This document shows, in pieces, positions 21,838 through 31,467 of a DNA stretch of 64,000 nucleotides. A model generated the notes under the pieces. It made no database searches. It was not told the origin of the DNA and saw nothing but the letters and a program-made list of their open reading frames with translations. Both the position numbers and the translations under genes were made by a program. The DNA is from Desulfovibrio piger ATCC 29098 (GTDB lineage Bacteria > Desulfobacterota > Desulfovibrionia > Desulfovibrionales > Desulfovibrionaceae), in assembly GCF_000156375.1 (NCBI RefSeq), contig NZ_DS996355.1, positions 355,862-419,861 of the forward strand, given 5' to 3'. Every line of letters begins with the position of its first letter. The first letter of the stretch is position 1.

Positions 21838-23301
21838 ATGACTGACGAAAAGAATCTGTCCACCTTCGAAGAAGGCAGCGAAGACTTCGCCGCCATGTTC
21901 GCGGCCCAGGAAGCCGGCACTGTGCGCCTGCAGCCTGGTCAGAAAGTGACGGGCACCATCATCACCATCACCGGTGACTCTGTCTTTGTGGATGTGGGCA
22001 TCAAGCTGGATGGTATCATGGACCGCAAGGACATCCTCGATGCCGAAGGCAACGAAAGCGTTGCCCCCGGTGACAGCATCGAAGTCTATGTGGTGGGTAC
22101 CTCCGCTGGTGAGATCCGTCTGTCCCGCTCCATGAGTGGCGCCGGCATGGCCGCCCTGGAAGACGCCCGTGACGCCGGTGTGCCCGTGGACGGCCGCGTG
22201 ACCGGTACCTGCAAGGGCGGTTACACCGTCAGCGTGATGGGCAAGAACGCTTTCTGCCCCGGCAGCCAGATGGACAGCGTGAGCGTGGCCGACGCCGAAG
22301 CCCTGGTGGGCCGCACCATGCAGTTCCTCATCATCCGTGTGGAAAACCGCGGCCGCAATATCGTGGTTTCCCGCCGTGCCCTGCTGGATCGCGAACGTCA
22401 GGAAAACCTGGAAAAGGTCCTGGCTTCCCTCAATGTGGGCGATACCGTGGAAGGCCGCATCACCCGTCTGGCCTCCTTTGGTGCCTTCATGGAACTGGCC
22501 CCCGGCGTGGAAGGCATGATCCATCTTTCCGAACTGTCCTGGTCCCGCGTGAACAGCGCTGACGAAGCTGTGGCCGTGGGCGACGTGGTGCGCGCCAAGC
22601 TCCTGTCCGTCAGCAAGGACGACAAGGGCCGCACCCGTATCTCCCTGTCCCGCAAGAAGGCCGAAGGCGATCCCTGGCTGCAGGCCGCTGACCGTCTGGC
22701 CGCCGGTACCGTGGTGGAAGGCAAGGTCGTGCGCATCGCTCCCTTCGGTGCCTTCGTGGAACTGCTGCCCGGCGTGGAAGGCCTGGTGCACCTTTCCGAA
22801 ATGTCCTGGACCAAGCGCGTGAACAAGGCCGAGGACGTGGTGAACGTGGGCGACGTGATCTCCGTCAAGATCAAGGAGATCAACGTGGAAAGCCGCCGCA
22901 TCTCCCTGAGTCTGCGTGACGCCGAAGGCGATCCCTGGCAGGATGCCGGCCAGCGCTTCGCTGCCGGTACCGTGGTGACCGGTACGGTGGAAAGCCGCAG
23001 CCAGTTCGGCCTGTTCGTGAGCCTGGCTCCCGGCATCACCGGTCTGCTGCCCGCCGGCGTCATCAAGAATGCCAAGAACAGCGGTGACTTCTCCAAGCTG
23101 GACAAGGGCGACAGCGTGACCCTGGTCGTGCAGTCCGTGGATACGGCTGCCCGCCGCATCAGCCTGGCCCCCGAAGGTATGGAAGAGGCTTCCGCCGCTG
23201 AAGACAAATCCTGGAAACAGCACACTAGCTCCGCTCCCAAGGATGCCGGTATGAGCATCATGGCACAGGCTTTGCAGAAGGCTCTGCAAAACAAACGCTA
23301 A
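21838..23301 (+). CDS. rpsA: 30S ribosomal protein S1 (five S1 motifs)
   Basis: A 487-residue S1 protein, which delivers mRNA to the 30S subunit. Five S1-type OB repeats can be read: two divergent ones near the N-terminus that bind the ribosome, then three typical RNA-binding repeats carrying GAFMELAPGVEG, GAFVELLPGVEG and GLFVSLAPGITG. The E. coli protein has six, so this is a shorter form. The start at ATG 21838 follows a clear AAGGAG; the open frame back to 21706 lacks S1 character. Codon use is strongly biased, as for a highly expressed gene. A protease gene follows by 14 bases. Confidence 0.93.
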   Translation: MTDEKNLSTFEEGSEDFAAMFAAQEAGTVRLQPGQKVTGTIITITGDSVFVDVGIKLDGIMDRKDILDAEGNESVAPGDSIEVYVVGTSAGEIRLSRSMSGAGMAALEDARDAGVPVDGRVTGTCKGGYTVSVMGKNAFCPGSQMDSVSVADAEALVGRTMQFLIIRVENRGRNIVVSRRALLDRERQENLEKVLASLNVGDTVEGRITRLASFGAFMELAPGVEGMIHLSELSWSRVNSADEAVAVGDVVRAKLLSVSKDDKGRTRISLSRKKAEGDPWLQAADRLAAGTVVEGKVVRIAPFGAFVELLPGVEGLVHLSEMSWTKRVNKAEDVVNVGDVISVKIKEINVESRRISLSLRDAEGDPWQDAGQRFAAGTVVTGTVESRSQFGLFVSLAPGITGLLPAGVIKNAKNSGDFSKLDKGDSVTLVVQSVDTAARRISLAPEGMEEASAAEDKSWKQHTSSAPKDAGMSIMAQALQKALQNKR

Positions 23302-23315
23302 GGAGTGTGCCCTGT

Positions 23316-24758
23316 ATGAGGATTAAACACTTTCTCCCTGCCGTGCTGACATTGGTCCTGTTCACGGCAGCGCAATTCGCCCAGGCGGCCAGCCTTCCTG
23401 AGTTCAGTGAACTGGCTGCCAAATGCGGCCCGGCTGTCGTCAACATCAGTGCGGAGCGTACCTCCCCGGCTGCTGCCGGTCCTGAGGAATTCTTCGGCGA
23501 GATGTTCCGTGGCATGCCGCCGGGAGCGGACCGCTTTTTCGAATTCTTCGGCGGTCCCAATGCGCGCGGAAAGCGTCCTCCGCAAAAACAGATGTCGCGT
23601 GGTTCCGGTTTCATCATCTCGCCCGACGGCTACATCGTGACCAACTACCATGTGGTGGCTGACGGCGACAGCATCCAGGTGACACTGGACGAAAGCAACG
23701 GCAAGACCGCCCCGCTGACGGCCACGGTCGTGGGAACGGACGAAGACACCGACCTTGCCCTGCTCAAGGTCGATGCCAAAAAGGATCTGCCGTTCCTCAA
23801 GTTCGGCGATTCCGACGCCCTGCTGGTAGGGGAGTGGCTGCTGGCCATCGGCAATCCTTTTGCTCTGGACCACACGGTCACGGCTGGTATCCTTTCGGCC
23901 AAGAACCGTAATATCCATGCCGGTCCGTTTGACAACTTCCTGCAGACGGATGCCTCCATCAACCCCGGCAACAGCGGTGGGCCGCTGCTGAACATGAAGG
24001 GTGAGGTCATCGGCATCAATACGGCCATCATCGCCAGCGGGCAGGGGATCGGCTTTGCCATCCCCAGCAACATGGCGGCCGGCATCGTGGAACAGATCAA
24101 GGGCGGCAAAAAGGTCAGCCGCGGCTGGATCGGCGTGACCATCCAGGACGTGGATGAAAACACGGCCAAGGCCCTTGGCATGGAACATCCCTCCGGTGCC
24201 CTGGTGGCCAGCGTCCTGGACGGTGAACCGGCGGCCAAGGCCGGCATCGAAGCCGGTGACGTCATCACCAAGGTCAATGGCAAGAGCGTGGAAGATGCCT
24301 CGGCCCTGCTGCGAGCCATCGCGGCCCACAAGCCCGGCACTTCGGTGACCCTGGTCGTGTGGCGTAACGGCAAGGCTGTGGATCTGGATGTGACGCTGGG
24401 CGATCGCCAGTCCGGCGTCAACAACGGCAAGCCTTCCGAAGCTGGCCAGAAGCAGCAGAACCAGGGCCAGCTTGGCCTGACCGTGCGTCCCATCAAGGAT
24501 GAGGAGCGCCGCGAACTGAAGCTGGAAGGCAAGGGAGGCCTGCTGGTCCTGGATGTGGATCCCAGCAAGCCCGCTGCCGAAGCCGGAGTCCGCCCCGGTG
24601 ACGTCATCGTCAAGGCCAACCGTCAGGCTGTGTCTTCGCCCGAAGACCTGTCCAAGATCGTGGCAGGCGAAGGCAGCAAGCGCGGCGCTGTCATGCTGCA
24701 GATCAACCGTCGTGGGGAGAACATCTTCCGCGCGGTACCTGTCAGCAGCGGGAAATAA
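23316..24758 (+). CDS. DegP/HtrA-family periplasmic serine protease (Do)
   Basis: A 480-residue protease-chaperone of the envelope. A signal peptide occupies residues 1-24 (ending AQA). The trypsin-like domain carries His112, Asp146 and Ser220 (in GNSGGP). Two PDZ domains follow at about 255-350 and 385-475. ATG 23316 is preferred since AGGAG ends 10 bases upstream; GTG 23307 is too close to it. It is probably transcribed with rpsA, and a strong terminator follows. Confidence 0.93.
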   Translation: MRIKHFLPAVLTLVLFTAAQFAQAASLPEFSELAAKCGPAVVNISAERTSPAAAGPEEFFGEMFRGMPPGADRFFEFFGGPNARGKRPPQKQMSRGSGFIISPDGYIVTNYHVVADGDSIQVTLDESNGKTAPLTATVVGTDEDTDLALLKVDAKKDLPFLKFGDSDALLVGEWLLAIGNPFALDHTVTAGILSAKNRNIHAGPFDNFLQTDASINPGNSGGPLLNMKGEVIGINTAIIASGQGIGFAIPSNMAAGIVEQIKGGKKVSRGWIGVTIQDVDENTAKALGMEHPSGALVASVLDGEPAAKAGIEAGDVITKVNGKSVEDASALLRAIAAHKPGTSVTLVVWRNGKAVDLDVTLGDRQSGVNNGKPSEAGQKQQNQGQLGLTVRPIKDEERRELKLEGKGGLLVLDVDPSKPAAEAGVRPGDVIVKANRQAVSSPEDLSKIVAGEGSKRGAVMLQINRRGENIFRAVPVSSGK

Positions 24759-24776
24759 TCCCGATATGTGATCGAA

Positions 24777-24808
24777 AGAGGGGGGCTGAAGCCCCCCTCT
24801 TTTTTTTG
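24777..24808 (+). terminator. Rho-independent terminator
   Basis: AGAGGGGGGC, a short loop and GCCCCCCTCT are followed by eight T. It ends the rpsA-protease unit. Confidence 0.93.
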
Positions 24809-24863
24809 CCCGGGGCTTGCGGGCCGATAGGGTAAACGATAGAAAAGGGCAGGAGGATACATC

Positions 24864-26504
24864 ATGGCAGTACATCCCCATGCCGGCAAACTGCCGGCGC
24901 CCGAGACATTGGAAAACATTCCCGCGCTCGTCAGTGCCTATTATACGGAATCGCCTGATCCGCATCAGGCCGCACAACGTGTGTCTTTTGGAACGTCCGG
25001 GCACCGTGGTTCTTCGTTGAAACAGACCTTCAACGAACGCCATATCCACGCCATTACCCAGGCCGTCTGTGATTACCGCAAACAGCACGGCATCAGCGGC
25101 CCTCTGTTCATGGGGGGGGATACGCACGCCCTGTCTGAACCGGCCTTCCGCAGTGCCCTTGAAGTCCTGGCAGCCAATGACGTCCAGGTCCGCATCTCCC
25201 ACGACGGTTCCGCCACCGCGACTCCTGCGGTCTCCCACGCCATCCTGTGCTGGAACAGTGAACACGGTGAGCAGGCGTTGGCTGACGGCATCATCATCAC
25301 GCCTTCCCACAACCCTCCGGCGGATGGTGGCTTCAAATACAATCCGCCGCATGGCGGTCCGGCCGAAACCGCGGTGACCGCCTGGATCGAGAAACAGGCC
25401 AATGCGTATCTTGACCACCTCAATTGCGACGTCCGCCGCCTGCCGTACAGCAGTGCCCGCCGGTCTTCTCTTGTGCAAGGCTATGACTTTACTGCCCGCT
25501 ATGTGGAAGATCTGCCGCGCATCCTGGATATGGACAGTATCGCGGCTTCCGGCATCGCTCTGGGGGTCGACCCGCTGGGTGGTGCCAGCCTCTCGCTGTG
25601 GGAACCCATAGCCGAGCGCTACAAACTGCGCCTGACCGTGGTCAACAAGGCCATCGATCCCACATTCCGTTTTGTCCCCTGCGACAAGGACGGCAAGATC
25701 AGGATGGACTGTTCTTCGCCGTATGTCATGAGCGGCCTGCTTGAAATGCGTGACCGCTTCGATCTGTCCTTTGCCTGTGACCCGGACTCGGATCGCCACG
25801 GCATCGTGGCAAAAAGCGGCCTGATGAATCCCAACCACTACCTGGCCGCCGTTGCCTGGCATCTGTTCCGCAGCCGTTTCCAGTGGCAGGCCGATGCCAG
25901 CATCGGTAAAACACTGGTGACCAGTGCCATGCTGGACAGAGTAGGCCAGGAGCTGGGACGCAAGGTCATCGAAGTCCCGGTCGGCTTCAAATGGTTCGTG
26001 CCCTATCTGACGGACGGCAGTTGCGGCATGGGCTGTGAGGAAAGTGCCGGTGCCTCCTTCCTCTGCTTTGACGGCAGCCCCTGGAGCACGGACAAGGACG
26101 GTCCCTTGCTCTGCCTGCTGGCGGCGGAAATGGCCGCTCGCGAAGAACGTGGTCCGGACGAGATCTATCGCAGTCTGACGGAGCAGTTCGGTGCTCCGCT
26201 GTATCAGCGTCAGGATGCCCCGGCTGATGATCATGTACGTGCCTGTCTCAAGTCCCTGAAGGCTGAGGATGTCCAGATGCGGACAGTGGCGGGATCCCCG
26301 GTCACCGAGATACTGACAACGGCACCGGGCAATGGTGCCGCCATCGGCGGGGTCAAGGTTTGCAGCCAGAATGGCTGGTTTGCCATCCGGCCTTCCGGAA
26401 CTGAGGCCATCTGCAAGGTCTATGCGGAAAGTTTTCTCGGAGAACAGCACTTGCATGCCCTGCATGAAGAAGCCCAGGCTTTGCTGCAGCGCTTGCTGGC
26501 CTAA
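24864..26504 (+). CDS. pgm: Phosphoglucomutase (alpha-D-glucose specific)
   Basis: A 546-residue enzyme interconverting glucose 1-phosphate and glucose 6-phosphate. The phosphoserine is Ser148 in TPSHNP. The metal loop is DPDSDRHG, the sugar loop GCEESAG and the phosphate loop RPSGTE, all in the right order for the alpha-phosphohexomutase family. The start has AGGAGG upstream. It is flanked by terminators on both sides, so it is probably a single-gene unit. Confidence 0.95.
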   Translation: MAVHPHAGKLPAPETLENIPALVSAYYTESPDPHQAAQRVSFGTSGHRGSSLKQTFNERHIHAITQAVCDYRKQHGISGPLFMGGDTHALSEPAFRSALEVLAANDVQVRISHDGSATATPAVSHAILCWNSEHGEQALADGIIITPSHNPPADGGFKYNPPHGGPAETAVTAWIEKQANAYLDHLNCDVRRLPYSSARRSSLVQGYDFTARYVEDLPRILDMDSIAASGIALGVDPLGGASLSLWEPIAERYKLRLTVVNKAIDPTFRFVPCDKDGKIRMDCSSPYVMSGLLEMRDRFDLSFACDPDSDRHGIVAKSGLMNPNHYLAAVAWHLFRSRFQWQADASIGKTLVTSAMLDRVGQELGRKVIEVPVGFKWFVPYLTDGSCGMGCEESAGASFLCFDGSPWSTDKDGPLLCLLAAEMAAREERGPDEIYRSLTEQFGAPLYQRQDAPADDHVRACLKSLKAEDVQMRTVAGSPVTEILTTAPGNGAAIGGVKVCSQNGWFAIRPSGTEAICKVYAESFLGEQHLHALHEEAQALLQRLLA

Positions 26505-26528
26505 CAGATACGAAAATTGGGATCGCAT

Positions 26529-26559
26529 AAAAAAAGGACGCCGTCAGGCGTCCTTTTTT
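26529..26559. terminator. Bidirectional terminator between convergent genes
   Basis: AAAAAAGGACGCC, loop GTCA, GGCGTCCTTTTTT. The stem is flanked by A and T runs, so it can serve pgm (plus) and the pseudouridine synthase (minus). Confidence 0.9.
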
Positions 26560-26688
26560 AGCTTCATATCATGTTGCATGCGGCCCACACGGCATCTGCC
26601 ATCCGGCCTTTCCCACAAGCAAGCCACGTTGTTTCCCCAGGCGGTCTTGCAAGCATAGCCCAACGACAACTGGCGTGGTGTCCCTTAC

Positions 26689-27573
26689 TTAGCGCCGGAT
26701 CTCCGCAGCCTGGAGCAGAGCAGTGATTTCCGCAGCAGACAGGAAACGGCAGCTCCCCACAGGAAGATCTCCAAGGCCGATGGGGCCCAGGCTGATGCGC
26801 TTCAGGCGCAGGATGGTCAGCCCAAGATCCCGGCACATTCGGCGGATCTGGCGATTGACCCCCTGATGCAGCACCATTCGCAACCGCGTATGGCCATTGG
26901 CCTGCAAGCGGCTTTCCACTTCGACCGGACGCAATTGCTCTCCCTCAGCCAACGTCATGCCACGGCGCATGGTTGCCAGAGCTGAGGCCGGGACAATACC
27001 GCGCACAAGGACGTCGTAGGTTTTGGGTTGATGGTGCCGAGGGTGCATCAGGCGCTGTGCCAGCTCGCCATCATTGGTCAGCAACAGCAGGCCTTCAGAA
27101 AAATAGTCAAGTCTTCCAACAGGATAAACTCTATTTCGCCGCATCTCTGTGGTCAGGCAATCCAAAACCGTAGGACGCCCCTGCGGATCGTGCGCCGTAC
27201 ACATGACCTGGATAGGCTTGTGCAGCATGATATAGGAAAAAGAGGTGGGCAGAGCCGCAAGCCGCTGTCCCTCGACCTGGATGACATCATCAGTAAGGAT
27301 GCGTCTGCCGGGAGAATGTTCCACCATCCCGTTGACCTGGACAGCCCCGGCAAAAATGAGCTCATCGGCCTTGCGGCGGGAACAGTAACCGGAGGCAGCG
27401 ATGAATTTGTTGAGCCGGACCCCATCCTGCAGGTCATCCTCCAGCCCGGATGGAACCGGCTTGTTCCGTGGAGCAGGGGAGGAATGACCGCCTTGGGGCG
27501 ATCTGGATACAGGCCGACTTGAGCGGCGTTGGGAGCGTCCATCATGACTATGGAAAGAGGATTTGGCGTGCAT
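26689..27573 (-). CDS. RluB/RsuA-family rRNA pseudouridine synthase
   Basis: A 294-residue enzyme. Residues 1-50 are a basic, low-complexity tail. An S4 RNA-binding domain (about 52-110) begins VRLNKFIAASGYCSRRKADEL. The catalytic domain has the motif GRLDYFSEG with the nucleophilic Asp, and later RQIRRMCRDLG. This family modifies 16S or 23S rRNA; RluB (23S helix 89) is the likeliest subtype by domain make-up, but that is inferred. It is convergent with pgm. Confidence 0.88.
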   Translation of the reverse strand: MHAKSSFHSHDGRSQRRSSRPVSRSPQGGHSSPAPRNKPVPSGLEDDLQDGVRLNKFIAASGYCSRRKADELIFAGAVQVNGMVEHSPGRRILTDDVIQVEGQRLAALPTSFSYIMLHKPIQVMCTAHDPQGRPTVLDCLTTEMRRNRVYPVGRLDYFSEGLLLLTNDGELAQRLMHPRHHQPKTYDVLVRGIVPASALATMRRGMTLAEGEQLRPVEVESRLQANGHTRLRMVLHQGVNRQIRRMCRDLGLTILRLKRISLGPIGLGDLPVGSCRFLSAAEITALLQAAEIRR

Positions 27574-28409
27574 GCCTTAGAGGTGTGGCAAAAAAACAGC
27601 CATGTCAAGCTCAAGGAAATATGCCTGTGAGGGCAGCTGGGGGAATGATGCGAACAAGGTATCAGCTCAAGCTGGTGTCATGGAAGTATCCTTCAAGTGC
27701 TGCTTGAGAAAAATGGCTATCGAAAAATTTGTTTGCCTGATTGGGAGAGAGGAGTGCTGTTTTCGTTCTTACATGGATAAAAGTTTACATAATTATCATT
27801 ATGGGACAATTAAAATTCATAGGTATTCCAAATGGTAAGAAGCTATTTACTGGATAAGGGTCTCTACGAGGATGTCCTCGTCCCAAACTCCGTGTCTGCC
27901 GGGATAAAGACCAAAGCAGAGATTCCCATATGGGACATGGAAGAACGGATACTGACATCTGACCTGACGCACCGCCTGCGTCTGTGCCTTTCCCCGGATC
28001 TGGTCATGCCGATGCAATGCCTTCAGATAAAAGCAGGACTGAGATCTTGATCCATGCGGAACCTTCGATCTTTCCATTTTTTTATGCAATTTTATTAGTA
28101 ATAAATATTATCTAAATTAATTCCTACATTTCCATCTTCCCTGGCGGTAAAAAGACTTCCTACCGGATTTTGCGCCCCTCACGATGTCCATAGCCGGAAC
28201 TTCCCTCACCCAGTCCCGGTCTGGGGCCCATGGCCATACTGTCAGGGATCTTCTCTGCAGGCTGCCTGCCGCCATATCCACTGCGTATATTATATAATGT
28301 TGCACCTGCCCTGCCCCACAGAAATCCACGGCTTCGGGCTTGCAAGAATCTGCCGCACTGCGTACAAGAATGACACGCCTCTTGGCGGATATCACAGAAA
28401 GGAGCCAGT
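27574..28409. other. 836-base stretch with no supported gene
   Basis: This interval is locally AT-rich (27700-27840 and 28080-28130). It contains only short open frames on both strands with no recognisable domain or good ribosome site. The one at 27832-28050 (72 codons, plus) and its antisense at 27847-28089 may be remnants of a decayed gene. AT-rich TATAAT at 28293 lacks a matching -35 box. Upstream signals for the rdgC-like gene should lie near its right end. Confidence 0.5.
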
Positions 28410-29032
28410 ATGGGTTTTTGTAATGCTTCGTGCAGCTTTACCCGTTTCAGGATCATCGACCCCATCCCTTCGGAACTCTGGACGCAGATCCCCGACAAGC
28501 TGCGCCAGTTCGCCTTTCGGGACATCGACGACCTGCCCGAGATGCAGGCCTATGGCTGGGTATGCTTCGAGGATATGCTGGACTCCGAATGGCGGACGGC
28601 CCCCCACATAAAGGAGCCTACCTGCTCTTTTCTCTGCGCCTGGATACCCGGCGCATCCCGGCCGCTGTCATTAAAAAGCATTTGACCCTGGCCCTGAAGG
28701 CCGAAAAGGAAAAAATGCAGGAACAGGGCAAAAAGTTCATTTCCCGTGAACGCAAGAAGGAGCTCAAAGAACAGGTCATGCTCCGCTTGCGTCAGCGCTT
28801 CCTGCCCATCCCGGCCGAGTTCAACGTCATCTGGGCAACGGATCGCAATGAGGTCTGGTTTGCCTCCACCCAGGGGAAGATGATCGATCTGTTCATGGAG
28901 GCATTCCTTAACTCCTTTGAACTGCATCTTGAGCAGATCACTCCGTACAGCTTGGCCGAGACCATGCTCGACGAAGCGGCCATGAGCCGCCTGGATCGTA
29001 TCGAGGCCACCCAGTTCGCCGCCCTTTCCTGA
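28410..29032 (+). pseudogene. rdgC: RdgC-like recombination-associated protein, frameshifted
   Basis: Two overlapping frames together encode one protein of about 206 residues. The first (28410 to about 28605) starts after AAGGAG and ends in the segment DSEWRTAP. The second continues with YLLFSLRLDTRRIPAAVIKK and later LKEQVMLRLRQRFLPIPAEFNVIW, as in RdgC family proteins. The switch falls at a run of six C (28600-28605); one extra C would restore a continuous frame. It is either a real one-base deletion, a phase-variable tract or a sequencing error. RdgC binds DNA and limits RecA loading. A conserved partner gene follows by 16 bases. Confidence 0.75.
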
Positions 29033-29048
29033 TTCGCGAGGTCATCCC

Positions 29049-29576
29049 ATGAGTGATACACCCTGTCTGGATTCTACGGACAACATTCTTGGCCAGGAGT
29101 TCCTTACCTGGCTGTGGTACCAGAGCGATGTGGCGCCCGGAGCCTTTGTGGACAAGGAAGGCCAGCCGTTCTCCGTATCCATGGAACAACGTATCGTCGT
29201 CCAGGGCGGTGAAGGCGACGCCAAAGAAACGGCCACCGTCGCCGGCACGCTCTCCCCTCTTCGCGAAGCCCGTTTCGGTCTCGGTACGGGAAAGAAAGTC
29301 ACTCGCGCCCTCATCCGGCTTGAAAAGGAAGAACTGGCCTTCCAGTTCACCCTCAAGGCCGAGGACTTCACCCTGGGCAGCCTGAAGCCCCCCAAGGTGG
29401 AAAAGCCTGAAGAGGACGATGATCCGGACGCCATGTTGCTGGAAAAGATTTATTTGATGGAAGTCTGCCTCGGCCTCCTGGACAGCCTGTATGACCGGTT
29501 CCTCCAGCTGCGCCTTTCGCCGCAATGGCAGCAGGAAGTGGCCGACATGCGGCAGTGGATGACCCGGACGGAATAG
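29049..29576 (+). CDS. Hypothetical protein, partner of the rdgC-like gene
   Basis: A 175-residue acidic protein I cannot assign. It opens MSDTPCLDSTDNILGQEFLTWLWYQSD; the phrase GxEFLTWLW suggests a globular alpha-beta protein. An acidic linker EKPEEDDDPDA sits near residue 120 and a helical tail follows. It is placed 16 bases after the rdgC-like gene and 15 bases before a permease gene. The pairing suggests a shared role with RdgC, but that is only context. Confidence 0.65.
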   Translation: MSDTPCLDSTDNILGQEFLTWLWYQSDVAPGAFVDKEGQPFSVSMEQRIVVQGGEGDAKETATVAGTLSPLREARFGLGTGKKVTRALIRLEKEELAFQFTLKAEDFTLGSLKPPKVEKPEEDDDPDAMLLEKIYLMEVCLGLLDSLYDRFLQLRLSPQWQQEVADMRQWMTRTE

Positions 29577-29591
29577 TAACGGAGGATATGC

Positions 29592-30620
29592 GTGCAGGCG
29601 GTCTGTTCATCCCGCAATGCGGCCCTGCTGCAGCTGACGTTGCGCATCGTGCGCAAACTGCTGTGGATGCTGCTTGTCTTATGGGGGATCACCCTCATCA
29701 GCTTCTGGGTCATCCATCTCGCGCCCGGTTCGCCCACCGATATGGAAACGACCCTCAATCCTCTGGCCGGCGAGGCGGCCCGCCAGCGCCTGGAGGCCCT
29801 GTACGGCCTGGACAAACCCCTGCATGTACAATATCTGGACTGGCTCTCACGCCTTGTACGTCTGGATTTCGGTCTGTCCATGTCAGCGGACGGGCGCCCC
29901 GTGCTGGACAAGATCATGGAGCGGCTGCCCCTGACCGTGGGCATGAACGTCATCTCCCTGATCCTGACGCTCGTCATCGCCATCCCCATCGGCATCCTCT
30001 CGGCCTGCCGCCAGAATTCCCTTCTGGACAGGGGCGTGACGGTCTTCGTCTATCTCGGCTTTGCTATGCCCTCGTTCTGGCTAGCATTGCTGCTGATGCT
30101 GTTTTTCGGTATCCATCTGCAATGGCTGCCTATTTCAGGCCTGACCTCCATGAATTTCGACAGCCTCGGCCCTGTGGACAAGGTGCTTGACCTGGCACGC
30201 CATCTGGCATTGCCGATCCTGGTCTATACCATCGGCAGTCTGGCGGGCATGTCGCGCTACATGCGGGCCTGCATGCTCGAAGTCCTGCGGCAGGATTACA
30301 TCCTGACCGCCCAGGCCAAGGGCCTGTCCCCCCGCACGATCATCTGGCGCCATGCCCTGCGCAATGCCCTGCTCCCGGTCATCACCCTGCTGGGCCTCTC
30401 TGTCCCCGGACTCATCGGCGGCAGCGTCATCATCGAGTCCATCTTCGCCCTGCCGGGGCTGGGGCAATTGTTCTATGCGGCGGTCATGGCCCGTGACTAT
30501 ACCATGATCATGGGCAATCTGGTCCTGGGGGCCGTGCTGACCCTGCTGGGGAATTTGCTGGCGGATGTCTGCTACGGTCTGGCCGATCCACGCATCCGCA
30601 GTAGCCGGGAGGTTCGCTGA
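29592..30620 (+). CDS. Peptide/nickel-type ABC transporter permease (DppB/OppB family)
   Basis: A 342-residue inner-membrane permease with six predicted helices. The first helix is followed by the APGSP segment typical of DppB. The EAA-like loop includes [30 protein letters not shown], seen near residues 235-265. The start is GTG 29592, since GGAGG lies 6 bases upstream; an ATG at 29588 is out of frame. It pairs with the next gene. No binding protein or ATPase gene is adjacent, so the substrate cannot be inferred. Confidence 0.9.
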   Translation: MQAVCSSRNAALLQLTLRIVRKLLWMLLVLWGITLISFWVIHLAPGSPTDMETTLNPLAGEAARQRLEALYGLDKPLHVQYLDWLSRLVRLDFGLSMSADGRPVLDKIMERLPLTVGMNVISLILTLVIAIPIGILSACRQNSLLDRGVTVFVYLGFAMPSFWLALLLMLFFGIHLQWLPISGLTSMNFDSLGPVDKVLDLARHLALPILVYTIGSLAGMSRYMRACMLEVLRQDYILTAQAKGLSPRTIIWRHALRNALLPVITLLGLSVPGLIGGSVIIESIFALPGLGQLFYAAVMARDYTMIMGNLVLGAVLTLLGNLLADVCYGLADPRIRSSREVR

Positions 30621-30621
30621 T

Positions 30622-31458
30622 ATGTGTGGTCCCTTGCTGCGTCGCTTTCTCGGCCGTCATCTCATGCTCTGCCTGGGGCTTGGCATCGTGCTGGTCATGT
30701 CGCTGGCAGCGCTGTGCGCTCCCCTGCTCGCGCCTTATGATCCCAATGCCCTGCATCTGGACCACATCCTGGAGCCGCCGTCCTCCATGTTCTGGCTGGG
30801 TACGGACCGCCTGGGGCGGGACGTTTTTTCCCGCCTGCTCTACGGCGGCCAGATCTCGCTGTGGGTCGGCTTTGTCGCTGTAGGCATCTCCGTCAGCATC
30901 GGGACGGGGCTGGGATTGATCAGCGGTTATTTCGGCGGTCTGGTGGATGAAGGGATCATGCGCGGTGTGGACATCATGCTCTGCTTCCCCTCGTTCTTCC
31001 TGATCCTCTCGGTCATCGCTTTTCTGGAGCCGAGCCTGACCAACATCATGATCGTCATCGGCCTGACATCCTGGATGGGGGTCGCCCGTCTGGTCCGCGC
31101 CGAGACCCTGAGCCTGCGCCAGCGGGATTTCGTATCGGCGGCGCGCCTGTCCGGCTGCTCCACCTGCCGGATACTGCTGCGCCACATCCTGCCCAACACG
31201 CTGGCCCCGGTGCTCATTTCCGCCACGCTGGGCGTGGCCGGCGCCATCCTGGTGGAATCCGGTCTCAGCTTCCTTGGGCTTGGTGTTCAGCCGCCCACGG
31301 CCAGCTGGGGGAACATGCTCATGGAAGGCAAGACCGTTCTGGAAGATGCCCCCTGGCTTTCCTTTTATCCGGGTGTCGCCATCCTGGTGACCGTGCTGGG
31401 CTATAACCTGCTGGGTGAAAGCCTGCGTGACCTCCTTGATCCCCGTCTCAAAAAATAG
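30622..31458 (+). CDS. Peptide/nickel-type ABC transporter permease (DppC/OppC family)
   Basis: A 278-residue second permease with six helices. Family landmarks are FWLGTDRLGRDVFSRLLYG near residues 53-71, and an EAA loop with RQRDFVSAARLSGCSTCRILLRHILPN. The start has GGGAGG upstream. It follows the DppB-like gene by 1 base and precedes recN by 9. The two permeases must rely on binding protein and ATPases encoded elsewhere, or be remnants of a fuller operon. Confidence 0.9.
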   Translation: MCGPLLRRFLGRHLMLCLGLGIVLVMSLAALCAPLLAPYDPNALHLDHILEPPSSMFWLGTDRLGRDVFSRLLYGGQISLWVGFVAVGISVSIGTGLGLISGYFGGLVDEGIMRGVDIMLCFPSFFLILSVIAFLEPSLTNIMIVIGLTSWMGVARLVRAETLSLRQRDFVSAARLSGCSTCRILLRHILPNTLAPVLISATLGVAGAILVESGLSFLGLGVQPPTASWGNMLMEGKTVLEDAPWLSFYPGVAILVTVLGYNLLGESLRDLLDPRLKK

Positions 31459-31467
31459 GTCCTATCC

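Noticed and set aside
23298..26528. A 1076-codon minus-strand frame across the DegP-type gene and pgm
   Set aside because: It is antisense to two well-supported genes and spans the terminator between them. The composition is that of a shadow frame.
27832..28089. Overlapping 70-80 codon frames on both strands in the gap before the rdgC-like gene
   Set aside because: There is no ribosome site, family likeness or clear coding bias. Possibly a decayed gene, but not supportable.
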